Assembly: GCF_002286735.1 (NCBI RefSeq)
Contig: NZ_NRTA01000004.1
Coordinates: forward strand, 62,001-126,000
Source of the DNA: Leptolyngbya sp. BC1307
GTDB lineage: Bacteria; Cyanobacteriota; Cyanobacteriia; Phormidesmidales; Phormidesmidaceae
Reading direction: 5' to 3'
DNA length: 64,000 bases
Shown here: piece after piece, positions 45,504 through 54,153 of the stretch
How the letters are laid out: each line of letters opens with the position of its first letter
How positions within the stretch are numbered: the first letter of the stretch is position 1
Program-made: the position numbers and the translations under genes
Notes under the pieces: generated by a model
The model's database searches: none
What the model was told of the DNA's origin: nothing
The model's input: the letters and a program-made list of their open reading frames with translations, nothing else

Positions 45504-46760
45504 TCATGCGCATACCTGACCTTCGGATATAAGGGCCAGAAATTGAGGACTGTCGCGGATATCATCAAAGTCAGTGTCGGTTTTTGCCATTTCAGAATAC
45601 TTGTCAGTGCCGTCTAGCTCAATGGCTTTTTGCAGGCAAGTTAAAGCATCTTCTAGTCGTTTTGAGAGTGCATAGCTACAGGCTTTGTTGTACCAAGTTG
45701 AAGCGTTATCAGGTTGAATAGCGAGGGCGGCATCATAGGCGGCGATCGCTTCCTCATATCGGCCCAATTCGCCTAGCGCAATGCCTTTGTTATCGAGGGC
45801 TGCGTGTTTGCCAGGTTGAATAGCGAGGGCGGCATCATAGGCGGCGATCGCTTCCTCATATCGGCCCAATTCGTCTAGCGCATAGCCTTTGTTATAGAGG
45901 GCATCGTGATAGTCAGGTTGAATAGCAAGGGCGGCATCATAGGCGGCAATCGCTTCCTCACTCCGGCCCAATTTACGCAGCGCATAGCCTCTGGCATACC
46001 AAGCGTTATCGTTTGTTGATTGAAGAGCAGTTGCGCCCTCACAGCAACGTAGCGCCGCCGCAAAGTCTTGACCTGCACCAAACACCCAGCTTTGTTCTAC
46101 CAGCAGCTGAGACCGCCGTTCATCAGACTGATTTTTCTCATCAATCAAATCTTGCAGCTTTGCAATCTTTTCAATTCTCGCTGTCTCCGAAAGCGCTACA
46201 TACTCCGAATATCTCGTGCCCAGTACCTGAGCCGTTTCTTGCGTGAGTTGTTCGTTATCAGCGGCAAACGTCCAAATGCCTGAGCGCCAGTCAAAAAAAT
46301 CAACTGCCCGGTGCATAAAATACTTCAGCGCAAACGGCCTGACAACAAACACCAGACACAAATGACTAAACTGACGGTGAAAGTCCTCCCGCTGCCGATT
46401 GAGATGATTCAAGATGGGCGGCAGCACCTCTAGCTTGTAATAGTCATTCCGCCCCGCTTCTGTCTTAAGGTAAGGCGCTAAAGACTTGTCTATTCCTTCA
46501 ATAAACAACACATTCAGCGCAGCCAGGTCTTCTCTTGCTTCAATCAAGCTGCGCAGGTTGTCAATCGGCTCATCCAGCATTAGCCTACCCAACCGCTTCT
46601 GCGGCAGGTCTTGCTTTAGCTGCGCAAAAATCTCTTGCCCTTTCGCTGGCGTACACTGCAAAAACAAAATTCCAAACCCGCTTCGTCGCCGCAGCGCCCT
46701 TACTAGCGACCGATACAGCGCTGCTGGATCATCTATTTTCTCTCTAGCGCCCTTTTGCAA
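45504..46760 (-). CDS. P-loop-less STAND-like protein with C-terminal TPR repeats
   Basis: 418 residues from a TTG at 46760. Residues 20-200 match a cyanobacterial ATPase-like domain that lacks a Walker A loop (RRSGFGILFLQCTPAKGQEI) but keeps a Walker-B-like strand (LNVLFIEGIDKSL) and the DFFDWRSGIWTF element. Residues 250-385 are four tetratricopeptide repeats. Its partner with an intact P-loop is directly upstream. The start is doubtful: an ATG at 46849 overlapping the partner's stop (TGATG) is in another frame, while protein-like sequence (LTIEQAAQVSPAL) precedes the TTG. An N-terminal frameshift is possible. Confidence 0.75.
   Translation of the reverse strand: MQKGAREKIDDPAALYRSLVRALRRRSGFGILFLQCTPAKGQEIFAQLKQDLPQKRLGRLMLDEPIDNLRSLIEAREDLAALNVLFIEGIDKSLAPYLKTEAGRNDYYKLEVLPPILNHLNRQREDFHRQFSHLCLVFVVRPFALKYFMHRAVDFFDWRSGIWTFAADNEQLTQETAQVLGTRYSEYVALSETARIEKIAKLQDLIDEKNQSDERRSQLLVEQSWVFGAGQDFAAALRCCEGATALQSTNDNAWYARGYALRKLGRSEEAIAAYDAALAIQPDYHDALYNKGYALDELGRYEEAIAAYDAALAIQPGKHAALDNKGIALGELGRYEEAIAAYDAALAIQPDNASTWYNKACSYALSKRLEDALTCLQKAIELDGTDKYSEMAKTDTDFDDIRDSPQFLALISEGQVCA
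45721..46000. repeat. Near-identical 102-bp tandem repeats encoding TPR motifs
   Basis: The unit beginning GCGAGGGCGGCATCATAGGC recurs at 45721, 45823 and (as GCAAGG) 45925, exactly 102 nt (34 codons) apart. Two units are almost identical, which suggests recent duplication or gene conversion within the TPR array. Confidence 0.8.
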
Positions 46761-46848
46761 CGCGGGCGAAACCTGCGCAGCCTGCTCTATAGTTAGCGGC
46801 GCTGGGCTAACGGTGCCTGCTTTACGTTTGCATCCTCTACGCCAGCCA

Positions 46849-47724
46849 TCAGCCCAGCTTCTCTACCCCCGCCTGATTCACCTTACCTGCCAGCGACTTT
46901 ACCATCACCATCGGCAGCACATCCGGCTTGCTGTAGTAGTCCTCTAGCCGCGTCACCCGAGGCGAATAGATCATCTGAATCGGCACTGTGTAAATTACAT
47001 GGCACGCCAGCCCCCGCATCGGCTCACTGCGATTGATATAAATTTCATCAAAATTGCTTCTGCCGTCGGTATTGTTCTCAGCGATCCGATCCAAATTATC
47101 GGCAATCACCACAATGCCTTTACAGTCGGGCGATATTTGCCTTTGGGCCTCCGCAATAAAGCCATTTAGCGCCGCCAACAACGAAGGTGTACTGTCACTC
47201 AGCTTTTTCCTCAGCTCCCGCCGAATATCCGGCACTGCCTGCACACTCGCCGTAATTTTGGCAAACTGACTCACCTGCTGCTCCAGACTCAAACTGTCAA
47301 ACTCCAGTTCAGTCAGCGCCAGCTCCTTCAGCGACTGCCACCGCTCCCGCATCCACTCCACCAGCGGGTTATGATCTCTCAGCTCAATGCTCTGCACCAG
47401 ATTTTTCGTACAGGCAAACAAAATATCGGCATACTCCGCATCCTGCGTCTCTACATCATCCTCCACCGCAAAATACACCACATGATAGCTCCGGCCCTGC
47501 AAATAATCCCGTAGCCGCAGCAGCTCCGTCGTTTTCCCCACCCCCCGATGCCCGCTATAAAGCTGACAGGTCGGCTGCTTAGAGCGAACAATTTGCTTAC
47601 CCAGCTCGCGCACCACATCCCACCGACCGCGCACCTCCTCGCAGTTCACATACGTCCCCTCCGGCGGCGGCTCAAACGGCTGAAACACATTGTAAATTTC
47701 GGTCAGCAGCTCATCAGGTGTCAT
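46849..47724 (-). CDS. P-loop ATPase, partner of the STAND-TPR protein
   Basis: About 291 residues from the ATG at 47724; a TTG at 47745 is the alternative start. Walker A is LYSGHRGVGKTTELLR (GHRGVGKT at residues 58-65 of the shorter form), and Walker B is GIVVIADNLDRI. A conserved RRELRKKLSDSTPSLLAALN helix lies between. It resembles KAP/AAA-type ATPases of cyanobacterial conflict systems. The C-terminal YSKPDVLPMVMVKSL may contact partners. The stop overlaps an ATG (TGATG), which points to translational coupling with the TPR gene. It probably acts as a nucleotide switch. Confidence 0.8.
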   Translation of the reverse strand: MTPDELLTEIYNVFQPFEPPPEGTYVNCEEVRGRWDVVRELGKQIVRSKQPTCQLYSGHRGVGKTTELLRLRDYLQGRSYHVVYFAVEDDVETQDAEYADILFACTKNLVQSIELRDHNPLVEWMRERWQSLKELALTELEFDSLSLEQQVSQFAKITASVQAVPDIRRELRKKLSDSTPSLLAALNGFIAEAQRQISPDCKGIVVIADNLDRIAENNTDGRSNFDEIYINRSEPMRGLACHVIYTVPIQMIYSPRVTRLEDYYSKPDVLPMVMVKSLAGKVNQAGVEKLG

Positions 47725-47910
47725 CAGGTCAGCCCAAAGCCTCAAAACTCCTGCCTAGCGTAACGCCTAACGCCAGCATTCAAAGCCCCTTTTACGCAGT
47801 TTTTTATATCCGGGCTGATCGCTTCGCCCCGGTTAGCTGCCTAGCGGTGAGGATATGAGTACATGCCGCACTGACCACCTGACTTCCAGACAAACGCTCA
47901 TACGACAGGT

Positions 47911-49314
47911 CTACAGCGCTGATAGAACGGCGCAAATAGTCGGGAATAGAGGTCGCTTCGTCGGCTCTAGTTGCAAGCAGTCTTGCTGCAAACGGCGCAG
48001 CGTATTCAGGGTAGTGACCTCAGCCTGACTCTGCTCCTGACTCTGCTCAGGCGCGATCGCACAGCGCATCAACAAATCCTCCAGCAAGCAGCCAAACGCC
48101 CTTACCTCCAGCCGTTCTAATACCTTCCCCGTAGAGCGATCGCCCGGATCGTAAAAAGAGGCTGCGCCAAAGTCACCTAAAAAACTCTCCCCCGCTTCGT
48201 TGACCAAAATATTGTGCGCATAGAGATCGCCATGCGTAATGCCCCGGCAGTGAAGATGCGCAACAGCCGCCGCAATCCCGCTGGCAATCTTTAATATCAC
48301 CGGCAGCGTAAACGCCGTGCCCGCTGCATAGGTATCTCGGGTGCAGGTATCCAAATCAGGCGGGCCACCCAGATTGGTATACGCCGAAGAGATAAACGAA
48401 AAGACCAGCCCGGCTTTACCTTTTGCCCCTTCAGCGCTGCCATCAATGCTGCCATCAGGGCGATCGCTCAGTTTACCAATCGCAGTCACCAAGTTAGGAT
48501 GAGAACCCGCCGCCAGACAGGCCCGCATTTCATCTAGCGGCAGACCATCGCTCGTCATTTCGCCCTTAAACAGCTTTACAGCAACTACCTGAGGCTGACC
48601 CGTTGCCGATAGATCGGATGCTACAGCCGAAGGAATGCTCCACAGCCCTTTATAAATCACTCCCGATGCGCCCTGCCCTAAGATATCGCCTAGCTGTAGC
48701 TCAGCCGGGTCAATGGTCGGCAGCGCTTTTTCTGCTAACGGTATGGCCGGGCGATCGCCGCACGGATTACCCGCATAGGCCAGCCACGACAGGCGCGGCA
48801 GCGAAAACAACCAATCGGGCAGCGCCGTCAGACGATTAGCCGACAGCCGGATCAGTTCTAGATTCTGGCAATTTGCCAGCTCATCAGGGAGAGACCGCAG
48901 CCGATTGCCAGCGAGCATCAGCTTTTGCAATCGACTGAGCTTGCCAATAGCCGCAGGCAGCACTTCGAGCCGATTGCCTGTAAGAATGAGCCAGCGAATT
49001 GTCGGCGCTAGCGCCCGTTCGTCAATAGCAGCAATTCGATTGTCCTTGAAGCTAACCATCGAAAGCGCCGGGCAGTCAGCCAGCACCGCCGGAAACGCTT
49101 CAAACTGATTGTTATTGAAAAATACAATTTTGAGCTTCTTAAGCTGTCCAAACGACTCAGGCAGGCGGCTGAGACGATTATTTGATAGCACCAAAACTTC
49201 TAACGAATCAGCCAGGTCTAAAATTTCTAGCGGGAACTCAGTTAGCCCACAGGACAGCTTTAGCTCTTTGTGACCCATCAGCTGACCTGACTTCAGCAAA
49301 GCGAGCGTTTCCAT
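47911..49314 (-). CDS. Leucine-rich-repeat protein kinase
   Basis: 467 residues from the ATG at 49314. Residues about 17-190 form six or seven leucine-rich repeats (LEVLVLSNNRLSRLPESFGQ, RLQKLMLAGNRLRSLPDELA). A protein-kinase domain follows: GQGASGVIYKG glycine loop (about 213-223), VAVKLF with Lys247, HGDLYAHNIL catalytic loop (Asp363, Asn368; HGD instead of HRD) and DFG at 381-383. It has no membrane span. Such kinases combine a protein-binding surface with Ser/Thr phosphorylation. It is followed downstream by the ATPase and TPR genes. Confidence 0.85.
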   Translation of the reverse strand: METLALLKSGQLMGHKELKLSCGLTEFPLEILDLADSLEVLVLSNNRLSRLPESFGQLKKLKIVFFNNNQFEAFPAVLADCPALSMVSFKDNRIAAIDERALAPTIRWLILTGNRLEVLPAAIGKLSRLQKLMLAGNRLRSLPDELANCQNLELIRLSANRLTALPDWLFSLPRLSWLAYAGNPCGDRPAIPLAEKALPTIDPAELQLGDILGQGASGVIYKGLWSIPSAVASDLSATGQPQVVAVKLFKGEMTSDGLPLDEMRACLAAGSHPNLVTAIGKLSDRPDGSIDGSAEGAKGKAGLVFSFISSAYTNLGGPPDLDTCTRDTYAAGTAFTLPVILKIASGIAAAVAHLHCRGITHGDLYAHNILVNEAGESFLGDFGAASFYDPGDRSTGKVLERLEVRAFGCLLEDLLMRCAIAPEQSQEQSQAEVTTLNTLRRLQQDCLQLEPTKRPLFPTICAVLSAL

Positions 49315-49462
49315 ATCACCGGTAAGTAGCAAACAACTTGAGCAAGACAGTAGCCACAACCGCTTCTAAATATTGAAGACATACTGAATACTGCCTACTG
49401 CCCACTACCCCGACATCTTACATTCTGTCAGGACAATCCACTCAGCTCGCCCTCCCAGTCAT

Positions 49463-50446
49463 TCAGTTAACAGCCGTCCCTAAAATAGTCTCTGTGACCG
49501 GGCAAGCGTCATCCTTCTCCAGCATAGCCGTATCGAGCGCCAGCTCAATGTCTTCTGGATACAGACTCACCCATTGGGCTAGCTGCCTTTCTGCCGGTGC
49601 AAAATAAGTAGAGCTTTTTGAAATACTGCAAAAGTCTCTTAGCATAGGCAGCCATCTCCCATTCTGACCATGCTCCATACCTTTATCAAATAGCACCTTA
49701 TATTGGACGTAGATGCCGTCAGGTGAAGGGGCAGCAGCTGGCTGGCTGGCGACTGGAGAATCAGGAGGGAGGTTGGGCGTAGCGATCGCCGAACTCTCAG
49801 GCTCTCGAACATAAGCAAAAACAGCGGCAGCTAAAACCGCTAACCCCAACACCGCCGCCGCCACCTTAGGATAAAGACTCGCCGATGGCACAGACTGTTC
49901 TGCAGCTAGCGTCGGCGAGACGATAGAAACCGGGCGAGTGATACCGGGCAACTGTTGCTCAAGCCAGGCAAAGTCAAACACATCTGCATAAATGGCATTG
50001 GCAACCTTTAGCTTGCCATTTTTGGCGACCACCAGGCCAGACTGCAGCAGCGTCTTTTGCCCACGACTATTGTCTACCGAGATCGCGCCTGGCTGTAAGA
50101 TCTGCATGTATAGCAGCAGCAGCGCGTCTTTTCGCTCATAGTTTAAAAGGGCATCGCGAATTTCTTTAAGATGAGCCGCAGCGGCATTGTTTTCCCAATC
50201 ATCGACTATCTTTTGGTGGACGATTCTATCTACAATGGCAGCCTCTTTGCCTTCGACGATTTGAGGTGAGTACTTAACGATGTAGTGGCAGAGAAGATTA
50301 GTCATAAAAAACTCTCCACCTGTCCACTCCCGAATTTTTTCAAGAATGTCAGAGACCGCATCTACGTCGCTCATCTGAGAGAAAAGCTCTGTCTTAAGAT
50401 CGGCTAAGACGGCTGACGTTTGTGCCTGGTAATTTTCTGAGCTCAT
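49463..50446 (-). CDS. AAA-like helical domain protein with membrane anchor (ATPase part missing)
   Basis: 327 residues. Residues 28-170 match the helical C-terminal part of cyanobacterial AAA-like (AAA_35-type) proteins: IREWTGGEFFMTNLLCHYIV, DDWENNAAAAHLKEIRDALL, LLLLYMQILQPGAISVDNSR and LLQSGLVVAKNGKLKVANAI. In that family these parts follow a P-loop ATPase; none is present here. A transmembrane helix at about 194-213 and a periplasmic domain of about 110 residues follow. It may be a truncated STAND protein or a stand-alone adaptor. Confidence 0.7.
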   Translation of the reverse strand: MSSENYQAQTSAVLADLKTELFSQMSDVDAVSDILEKIREWTGGEFFMTNLLCHYIVKYSPQIVEGKEAAIVDRIVHQKIVDDWENNAAAAHLKEIRDALLNYERKDALLLLYMQILQPGAISVDNSRGQKTLLQSGLVVAKNGKLKVANAIYADVFDFAWLEQQLPGITRPVSIVSPTLAAEQSVPSASLYPKVAAAVLGLAVLAAAVFAYVREPESSAIATPNLPPDSPVASQPAAAPSPDGIYVQYKVLFDKGMEHGQNGRWLPMLRDFCSISKSSTYFAPAERQLAQWVSLYPEDIELALDTAMLEKDDACPVTETILGTAVN

Positions 50447-50646
50447 CTTTCCGCAACTCCTGAGTCAAACTATTGATAAGAATCATCTTTAAAATTTGCA
50501 CCCATGCAAGCCTGCGGACTAAACATTCCTCTGCTCCAACCTCCTTAGTTTTTAGCCTGATAGCTGTTGACATTAGGATACAACCGGTAGATAGCGTCAG
50601 CCGGGACAGAAGAATCATGGCCATTATCCTTCTTCTAAGAACGATC

Positions 50647-50713
50647 TAGATAAAGGAAATGTAAGTATTACTGTGGATTCCCGGACCAGTTAGATAAAGA
50701 GAAGGTAAGTATT
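50647..50713. repeat. Direct repeat, 23 nt, 44 nt apart
   Basis: TAGATAAAGG-A-AATGTAAGTATT (50647-50669) and TAGATAAAGA-G-AAGGTAAGTATT (50691-50713) differ at only three positions. Each is followed by a CCGGAC-C/T-AG block. The region 50447-50749 lies upstream of the AAA-like protein gene and has no other gene. Confidence 0.6.
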
Positions 50714-50749
50714 GTTCCGGACTAGCAGACGGCCCGCTGGTATAGCGGA

Positions 50750-51514
50750 CTACGGGAGCGACGACTCTGCTGCAGTGGTGCTGCCAGATGAGGGATTAGG
50801 CGTGGGGCGCTCGCCGCCAAATTTTTCGCCAATCCAGTCAAACTTAATTTCCCGCAGGTAGTCAACTACCCAGGTAGCGCGTCGCTGCAGCATGTGATTG
50901 GGGTAAGTGTGAGCCACCCCCACAACCGGAATCTGCGCATTCTTAGCAGCTTCAATGCCAGCAAAAGAGTCCTCAATGGCGACACAGTCACCCGGCTGAA
51001 GCTGGAGCGTGGCATCTGCCTGGTTGAGCCGCTCAATAGCTTTGAGATAGCCATCCGGTGACGGTTTACTGCCGTCTGCTGAGATATCGTCTCCAGCAAC
51101 GACAGCGGAAAAATGCTGACTGAGTTCAGCGCGATTGAGTACGCTCGTCACCACTGGCCGTTCGCTGCCCGTGACGATCACCATCTTGATCTGAGCAGCC
51201 CGGCAGCGAAAAATCAGATCTTCTAGCCCCGGATAAAGCGGCAGCTTGTCTAAGCGCTCTAGCCAGGACTGATAGTCGGCATTTTTTTGGTCGAGCAGTT
51301 TGGTCAGGGCCTCACTGCTAACCGTGCGACCGCGCTGCTGAAGTAGCCCCTGCAGACAGGCGCGATCGCTCCGCCCCAAGCAAACCTGACTGTAGTCGTC
51401 GGCATCAGGCCGCAGGTTTTCCGCCAGCAAAAGCTGATCGCTCAGCTGCTGCCGAATATCCTCATCATTGATGATGATGCCGTTAAAGCTAAAAAAAGCC
51501 GCCTTGAGTGCCAT
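50750..51514 (-). CDS. HAD-family protein (beta-phosphoglucomutase-like) lacking the nucleophile Asp
   Basis: 254 residues. Motif I, normally FDFNGVI or FDxDG, reads AAFFSFNGIIINDE: the nucleophile Asp is Ser9 (AGC codon at 51488-51490). Motif II (VIVTGSERPV), the KPSPDGYLKAI motif III Lys and the motif IV VAIEDSFAGIEAAKNA remain, and the cap helices are present. HAD phosphatases and mutases cannot act without the first Asp, so this is probably a pseudoenzyme or a sensor of phosphosugars. The last 25 residues are Pro/Ser-rich. A sequencing error would need two base changes. Confidence 0.8.
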   Translation of the reverse strand: MALKAAFFSFNGIIINDEDIRQQLSDQLLLAENLRPDADDYSQVCLGRSDRACLQGLLQQRGRTVSSEALTKLLDQKNADYQSWLERLDKLPLYPGLEDLIFRCRAAQIKMVIVTGSERPVVTSVLNRAELSQHFSAVVAGDDISADGSKPSPDGYLKAIERLNQADATLQLQPGDCVAIEDSFAGIEAAKNAQIPVVGVAHTYPNHMLQRRATWVVDYLREIKFDWIGEKFGGERPTPNPSSGSTTAAESSLP

Positions 51515-51574
51515 AGATGAATCGTTAAAAGTAGCCTTTAATACGTTTTGTTATCAATCTCTTTTTGTTTTACC

Positions 51575-51762
51575 AGAACTGATATGTTCTTATCTGCCGC
51601 TTGCCTGCTGCTTGCCTTCTACTTTAAATGTAACAGGATGATCGCCGCTTGAACGGTTTGACAAGCTTTTAAGCCATGTTTTAGGCCGTGCCCGGGGCGA
51701 TCGCCAGCCGCTGTATGTAAAAAAACGACAATGTTCTAATATAAGAACTCTAATCTAAGAAC
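51575..51762. promoter_or_regulatory. AGAAC/GTTCT palindromes upstream of a small gene
   Basis: AGAAC-N6-GTTCT at 51575-51590 and GTTCT-N6-AGAAC at 51733-51748, plus a third AGAAC at 51758-51762. Both palindromes have the same 6-nt spacing in opposite arm order. They lie in the 357-nt gap between the divergent HAD gene and the coiled-coil gene, which shows no coding sequence. An operator of an unknown regulator is plausible. Confidence 0.4.
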
Positions 51763-51871
51763 ATAAGTCGATCAGCTGAACTATCTCACGCGCGGCAGTT
51801 CTCCCAAACAGATTTTAGTTTCTGATCACCGTCTCAACCTGTCCTATACATTTCAGTTGAGAAGATTATCA

Positions 51872-52333
51872 ATGGCCCCTAAAACTTCTTCTACCATCAA
51901 AGGTGTCTCCATTCCACTGCTGCTTGAGTGGTGGCAGCAGCGCAAGCGACTAGCGAGTTCTCACAGCAACCTGCACGCCACCTTACCTAAAAACGACGAA
52001 ACCTACCTGCAGGCTTACTACCGGCTGATGGAAATCTACTCAGTCGTCAAGTCAGGCGGCGTCCAGACCCAAACCGAAGCCGTCCATGCGTTTGCCGCCC
52101 GCGAAACCCATCAGCTCAATCAGCAGATAGCAGCCATAGAGACCGCCACCGACCTCTCCGAGCAGGAAAAGCAGCAGCAGCGCGAAAAGCTTGAGCAGGA
52201 ACTCAACGAACTGCACTCAGCCAACAGCTGGCGGCTACAGGCGCTCACCGACATTTCACCAGCGGAAGAGGCCATCGTCAGGCAATATCTGTCTACTATT
52301 GAGAGGACATTGATGCCGGTGAAGTGCGCTTAG
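51872..52333 (+). CDS. Coiled-coil protein, unknown
   Basis: 153 residues from the ATG at 51872; a longer frame adds five residues. The N-terminal 55 residues are basic with LLLEWWQQRKRLASSHSNLH. A long Gln/Glu-rich helix (about 80-125: HQLNQQIAAIETATDLSEQE) is predicted to form a coiled coil. The C-terminal part ends IVRQYLSTIERTL. No enzyme motif is seen and no family is recognised. It precedes the carotenoid oxidoreductase by 82 nt. Confidence 0.55.
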   Translation: MAPKTSSTIKGVSIPLLLEWWQQRKRLASSHSNLHATLPKNDETYLQAYYRLMEIYSVVKSGGVQTQTEAVHAFAARETHQLNQQIAAIETATDLSEQEKQQQREKLEQELNELHSANSWRLQALTDISPAEEAIVRQYLSTIERTLMPVKCA

Positions 52334-52415
52334 CGGGAATGGGGTTTGGGGAGAAAACCTTCCCACCTGAGCCGCTATCCCCATCAGCCCTATTCAACTC
52401 CTCGCTAAAAATCCT

Positions 52416-53948
52416 ATGCAAGCTGTAGACGCAATCATCATCGGCAGTGGCTTGGGCGGGCTCGTGTCTGGGGCACTGCTGGCCCGCTACGGTCGCCGGG
52501 TGGTTGTCTGTGAGAGCCATACGCTGCCGGGTGGGGCGGCACATGCCTTTCAGCGAGGCGGCTTTACCTTTGACTCTGGCCCCTCTTTTTACTGTGGTCT
52601 GGCTGACGCAGCCGGGGCAAATCCGCTGAGTCAGGTGCTGGCCGTACTGGGTGAATCGATTGAAGCGGTGCCCTACGATCCGTTTGGCTACTATCACTTT
52701 CCCGAAGGAACGCTGCCGGTCTACGGTGACGGTGAAAAGTACCGGCAGGCCGTCGAGCAGTTTAGCCCAGGAGCCGCCGATAGGCTAGCTAAATTAGAAG
52801 CGCGGCTGCTAAAGATCTATGCCCCTCTCAAAGCAATTCCAACGCTGGCCCTCAGATCTGACTGGCAGCTCTTGCCTTTGCTGCTGCGGCGCTACCCGAG
52901 AGCGATCGCGCATCTCCTCCCTACCCTGCCCGACTTAGGCCGCTCTATGGGCGAAGTCATGGCTGCCTGCAACCCCGCTGGCTACGATCCCTGGCTACAG
53001 CGCTTGCTCGACCTGGAGTGCTTTTTGCTCTCGGGGATGAAATGCGATCAGACCGTTGCGCCCGAAATGGCGTTTATGTTTGGCGAGCGAGCGCACTCGG
53101 TCATTGACTACCCCGTTGGCGGCAGCGGCGCTCTCGTAGAAGCATTGGTACGCGGGCTTAAGCGCTGGGGCGGTGAGCTGCGGCTAGGCGCTCATGTCGA
53201 GCAAATCGTGACCGAAAAAGGCCAGGCCAAAGGGGTAGTGCTGAAAAATGGCGATCGCCTCACCGCCCCCATCGTCATTTCTAATGCCACCCTTTGGGAT
53301 ACTTACAGCCAGCTACTCGACCCGGCTGCGCTACCGGCAGACTACCGCGCTCAGGCGCTGGAGACACCCGCCATCGACAGCTTTATGCATCTGCACTTAG
53401 GCATTCGGGCTGACGGGCTTGAAGATCTGGCGATTCATCATGTGGTCGTTCACGAGAGTGACACCGATATCACCACGCCCGGCAACACCTGCATGGTGTC
53501 CATTCCTACGGTGCTAGATCCGCAGCAAGCGCCGCCGAGCCATCACACCATTCATGCCTACACGCTAGAGCCATTTGCAGGCTGGCAAAAAGACGAGCAT
53601 TACGAAGCTAAGAAAAAAGAGAAGGCAGAAACTCTCTTTAAAGCCGTAGAGAAAATCATTCCAGACGTAAGAGAGCGAATTGTCTTGGAGATGATTGGCA
53701 CACCGCTGACTCACAGCCGTTTTTTGCGGCGATATCAGGGCACCTATGGGCCAGCCATAGCCGCCGACAAAGGCCGATTTCCTAGCTGCAAAACACCGAT
53801 TAAAGGACTGTACCGGGTCGGTGATAGCACCCTACCCGGCATTGGCGTACCCGCCGTCGCCGCCTCAGGCATTCTCTGTGCCAACAGTCTGGTCACGCTC
53901 AAAGAGTCAGCCGGACTGCTGAACTTGCTGGAGCAAAAGACAAGTTAG
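52416..53948 (+). CDS. FAD-dependent CrtI/CRTISO-family carotenoid oxidoreductase
   Basis: 510 residues. The N-terminal dinucleotide-binding motif is DAIIIGSGLGGLVSGALLAR, followed by CESHTLPGGAAHAFQRGGFT, which places it in the phytoene desaturase/carotenoid isomerase group. FDSGPSFYCGL matches the next conserved block, and the C-terminal FAD motif is GLYRVGDSTLPGIGVPAVAA. It resembles carotenoid cis-trans isomerase (CrtH) and its cyanobacterial paralogues, which need reduced FAD but do no net redox. The exact carotenoid substrate is not clear, so no symbol is given. Confidence 0.85.
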   Translation: MQAVDAIIIGSGLGGLVSGALLARYGRRVVVCESHTLPGGAAHAFQRGGFTFDSGPSFYCGLADAAGANPLSQVLAVLGESIEAVPYDPFGYYHFPEGTLPVYGDGEKYRQAVEQFSPGAADRLAKLEARLLKIYAPLKAIPTLALRSDWQLLPLLLRRYPRAIAHLLPTLPDLGRSMGEVMAACNPAGYDPWLQRLLDLECFLLSGMKCDQTVAPEMAFMFGERAHSVIDYPVGGSGALVEALVRGLKRWGGELRLGAHVEQIVTEKGQAKGVVLKNGDRLTAPIVISNATLWDTYSQLLDPAALPADYRAQALETPAIDSFMHLHLGIRADGLEDLAIHHVVVHESDTDITTPGNTCMVSIPTVLDPQQAPPSHHTIHAYTLEPFAGWQKDEHYEAKKKEKAETLFKAVEKIIPDVRERIVLEMIGTPLTHSRFLRRYQGTYGPAIAADKGRFPSCKTPIKGLYRVGDSTLPGIGVPAVAASGILCANSLVTLKESAGLLNLLEQKTS

Positions 53949-53981
53949 GGCCTGAGCGGATTTTAAAGAGTGCTAATAGTC

Positions 53982-54108
53982 ACTGCGTGGCCCCCCGACC
54001 CCCCAATGCTGGGGGGTCTGAGTTCGCGGGCTAAATGTCTCAGTTTCAGACAGCTTAGCTGCGCTCTAGCTTCCCCCAGGATTGGGGGACTGAGGGGGCC
54101 AATGCAGT
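53982..54108. mobile_element. MITE-like palindromic element, about 127 bp
   Basis: Outer arms ACTGC-G-TGGCCCCC (53982-53995) and GGGGGCC-AAT-GCAGT (54094-54108) are inverted copies with small differences. Inside each arm is a hairpin: GACCCCCCA-N4-TGGGGGGTC (53997-54018) and TCCCCCA-N4-TGGGGGA (54072-54089). Such GGCCCCC-bounded double-hairpin elements recur in cyanobacterial genomes. No coding sequence lies inside. It sits between convergent genes. Confidence 0.7.
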
Positions 54109-54153
54109 AAGTTTGATGCCTCTCATACAGCCTCTGAGGTCAAGCGCTAAGGA

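Noticed and set aside
45721..46000. Regular 102-bp repeats that could suggest a CRISPR-like array
   Set aside because: They lie in frame inside a gene and encode 34-residue TPR motifs, with no unique spacers.
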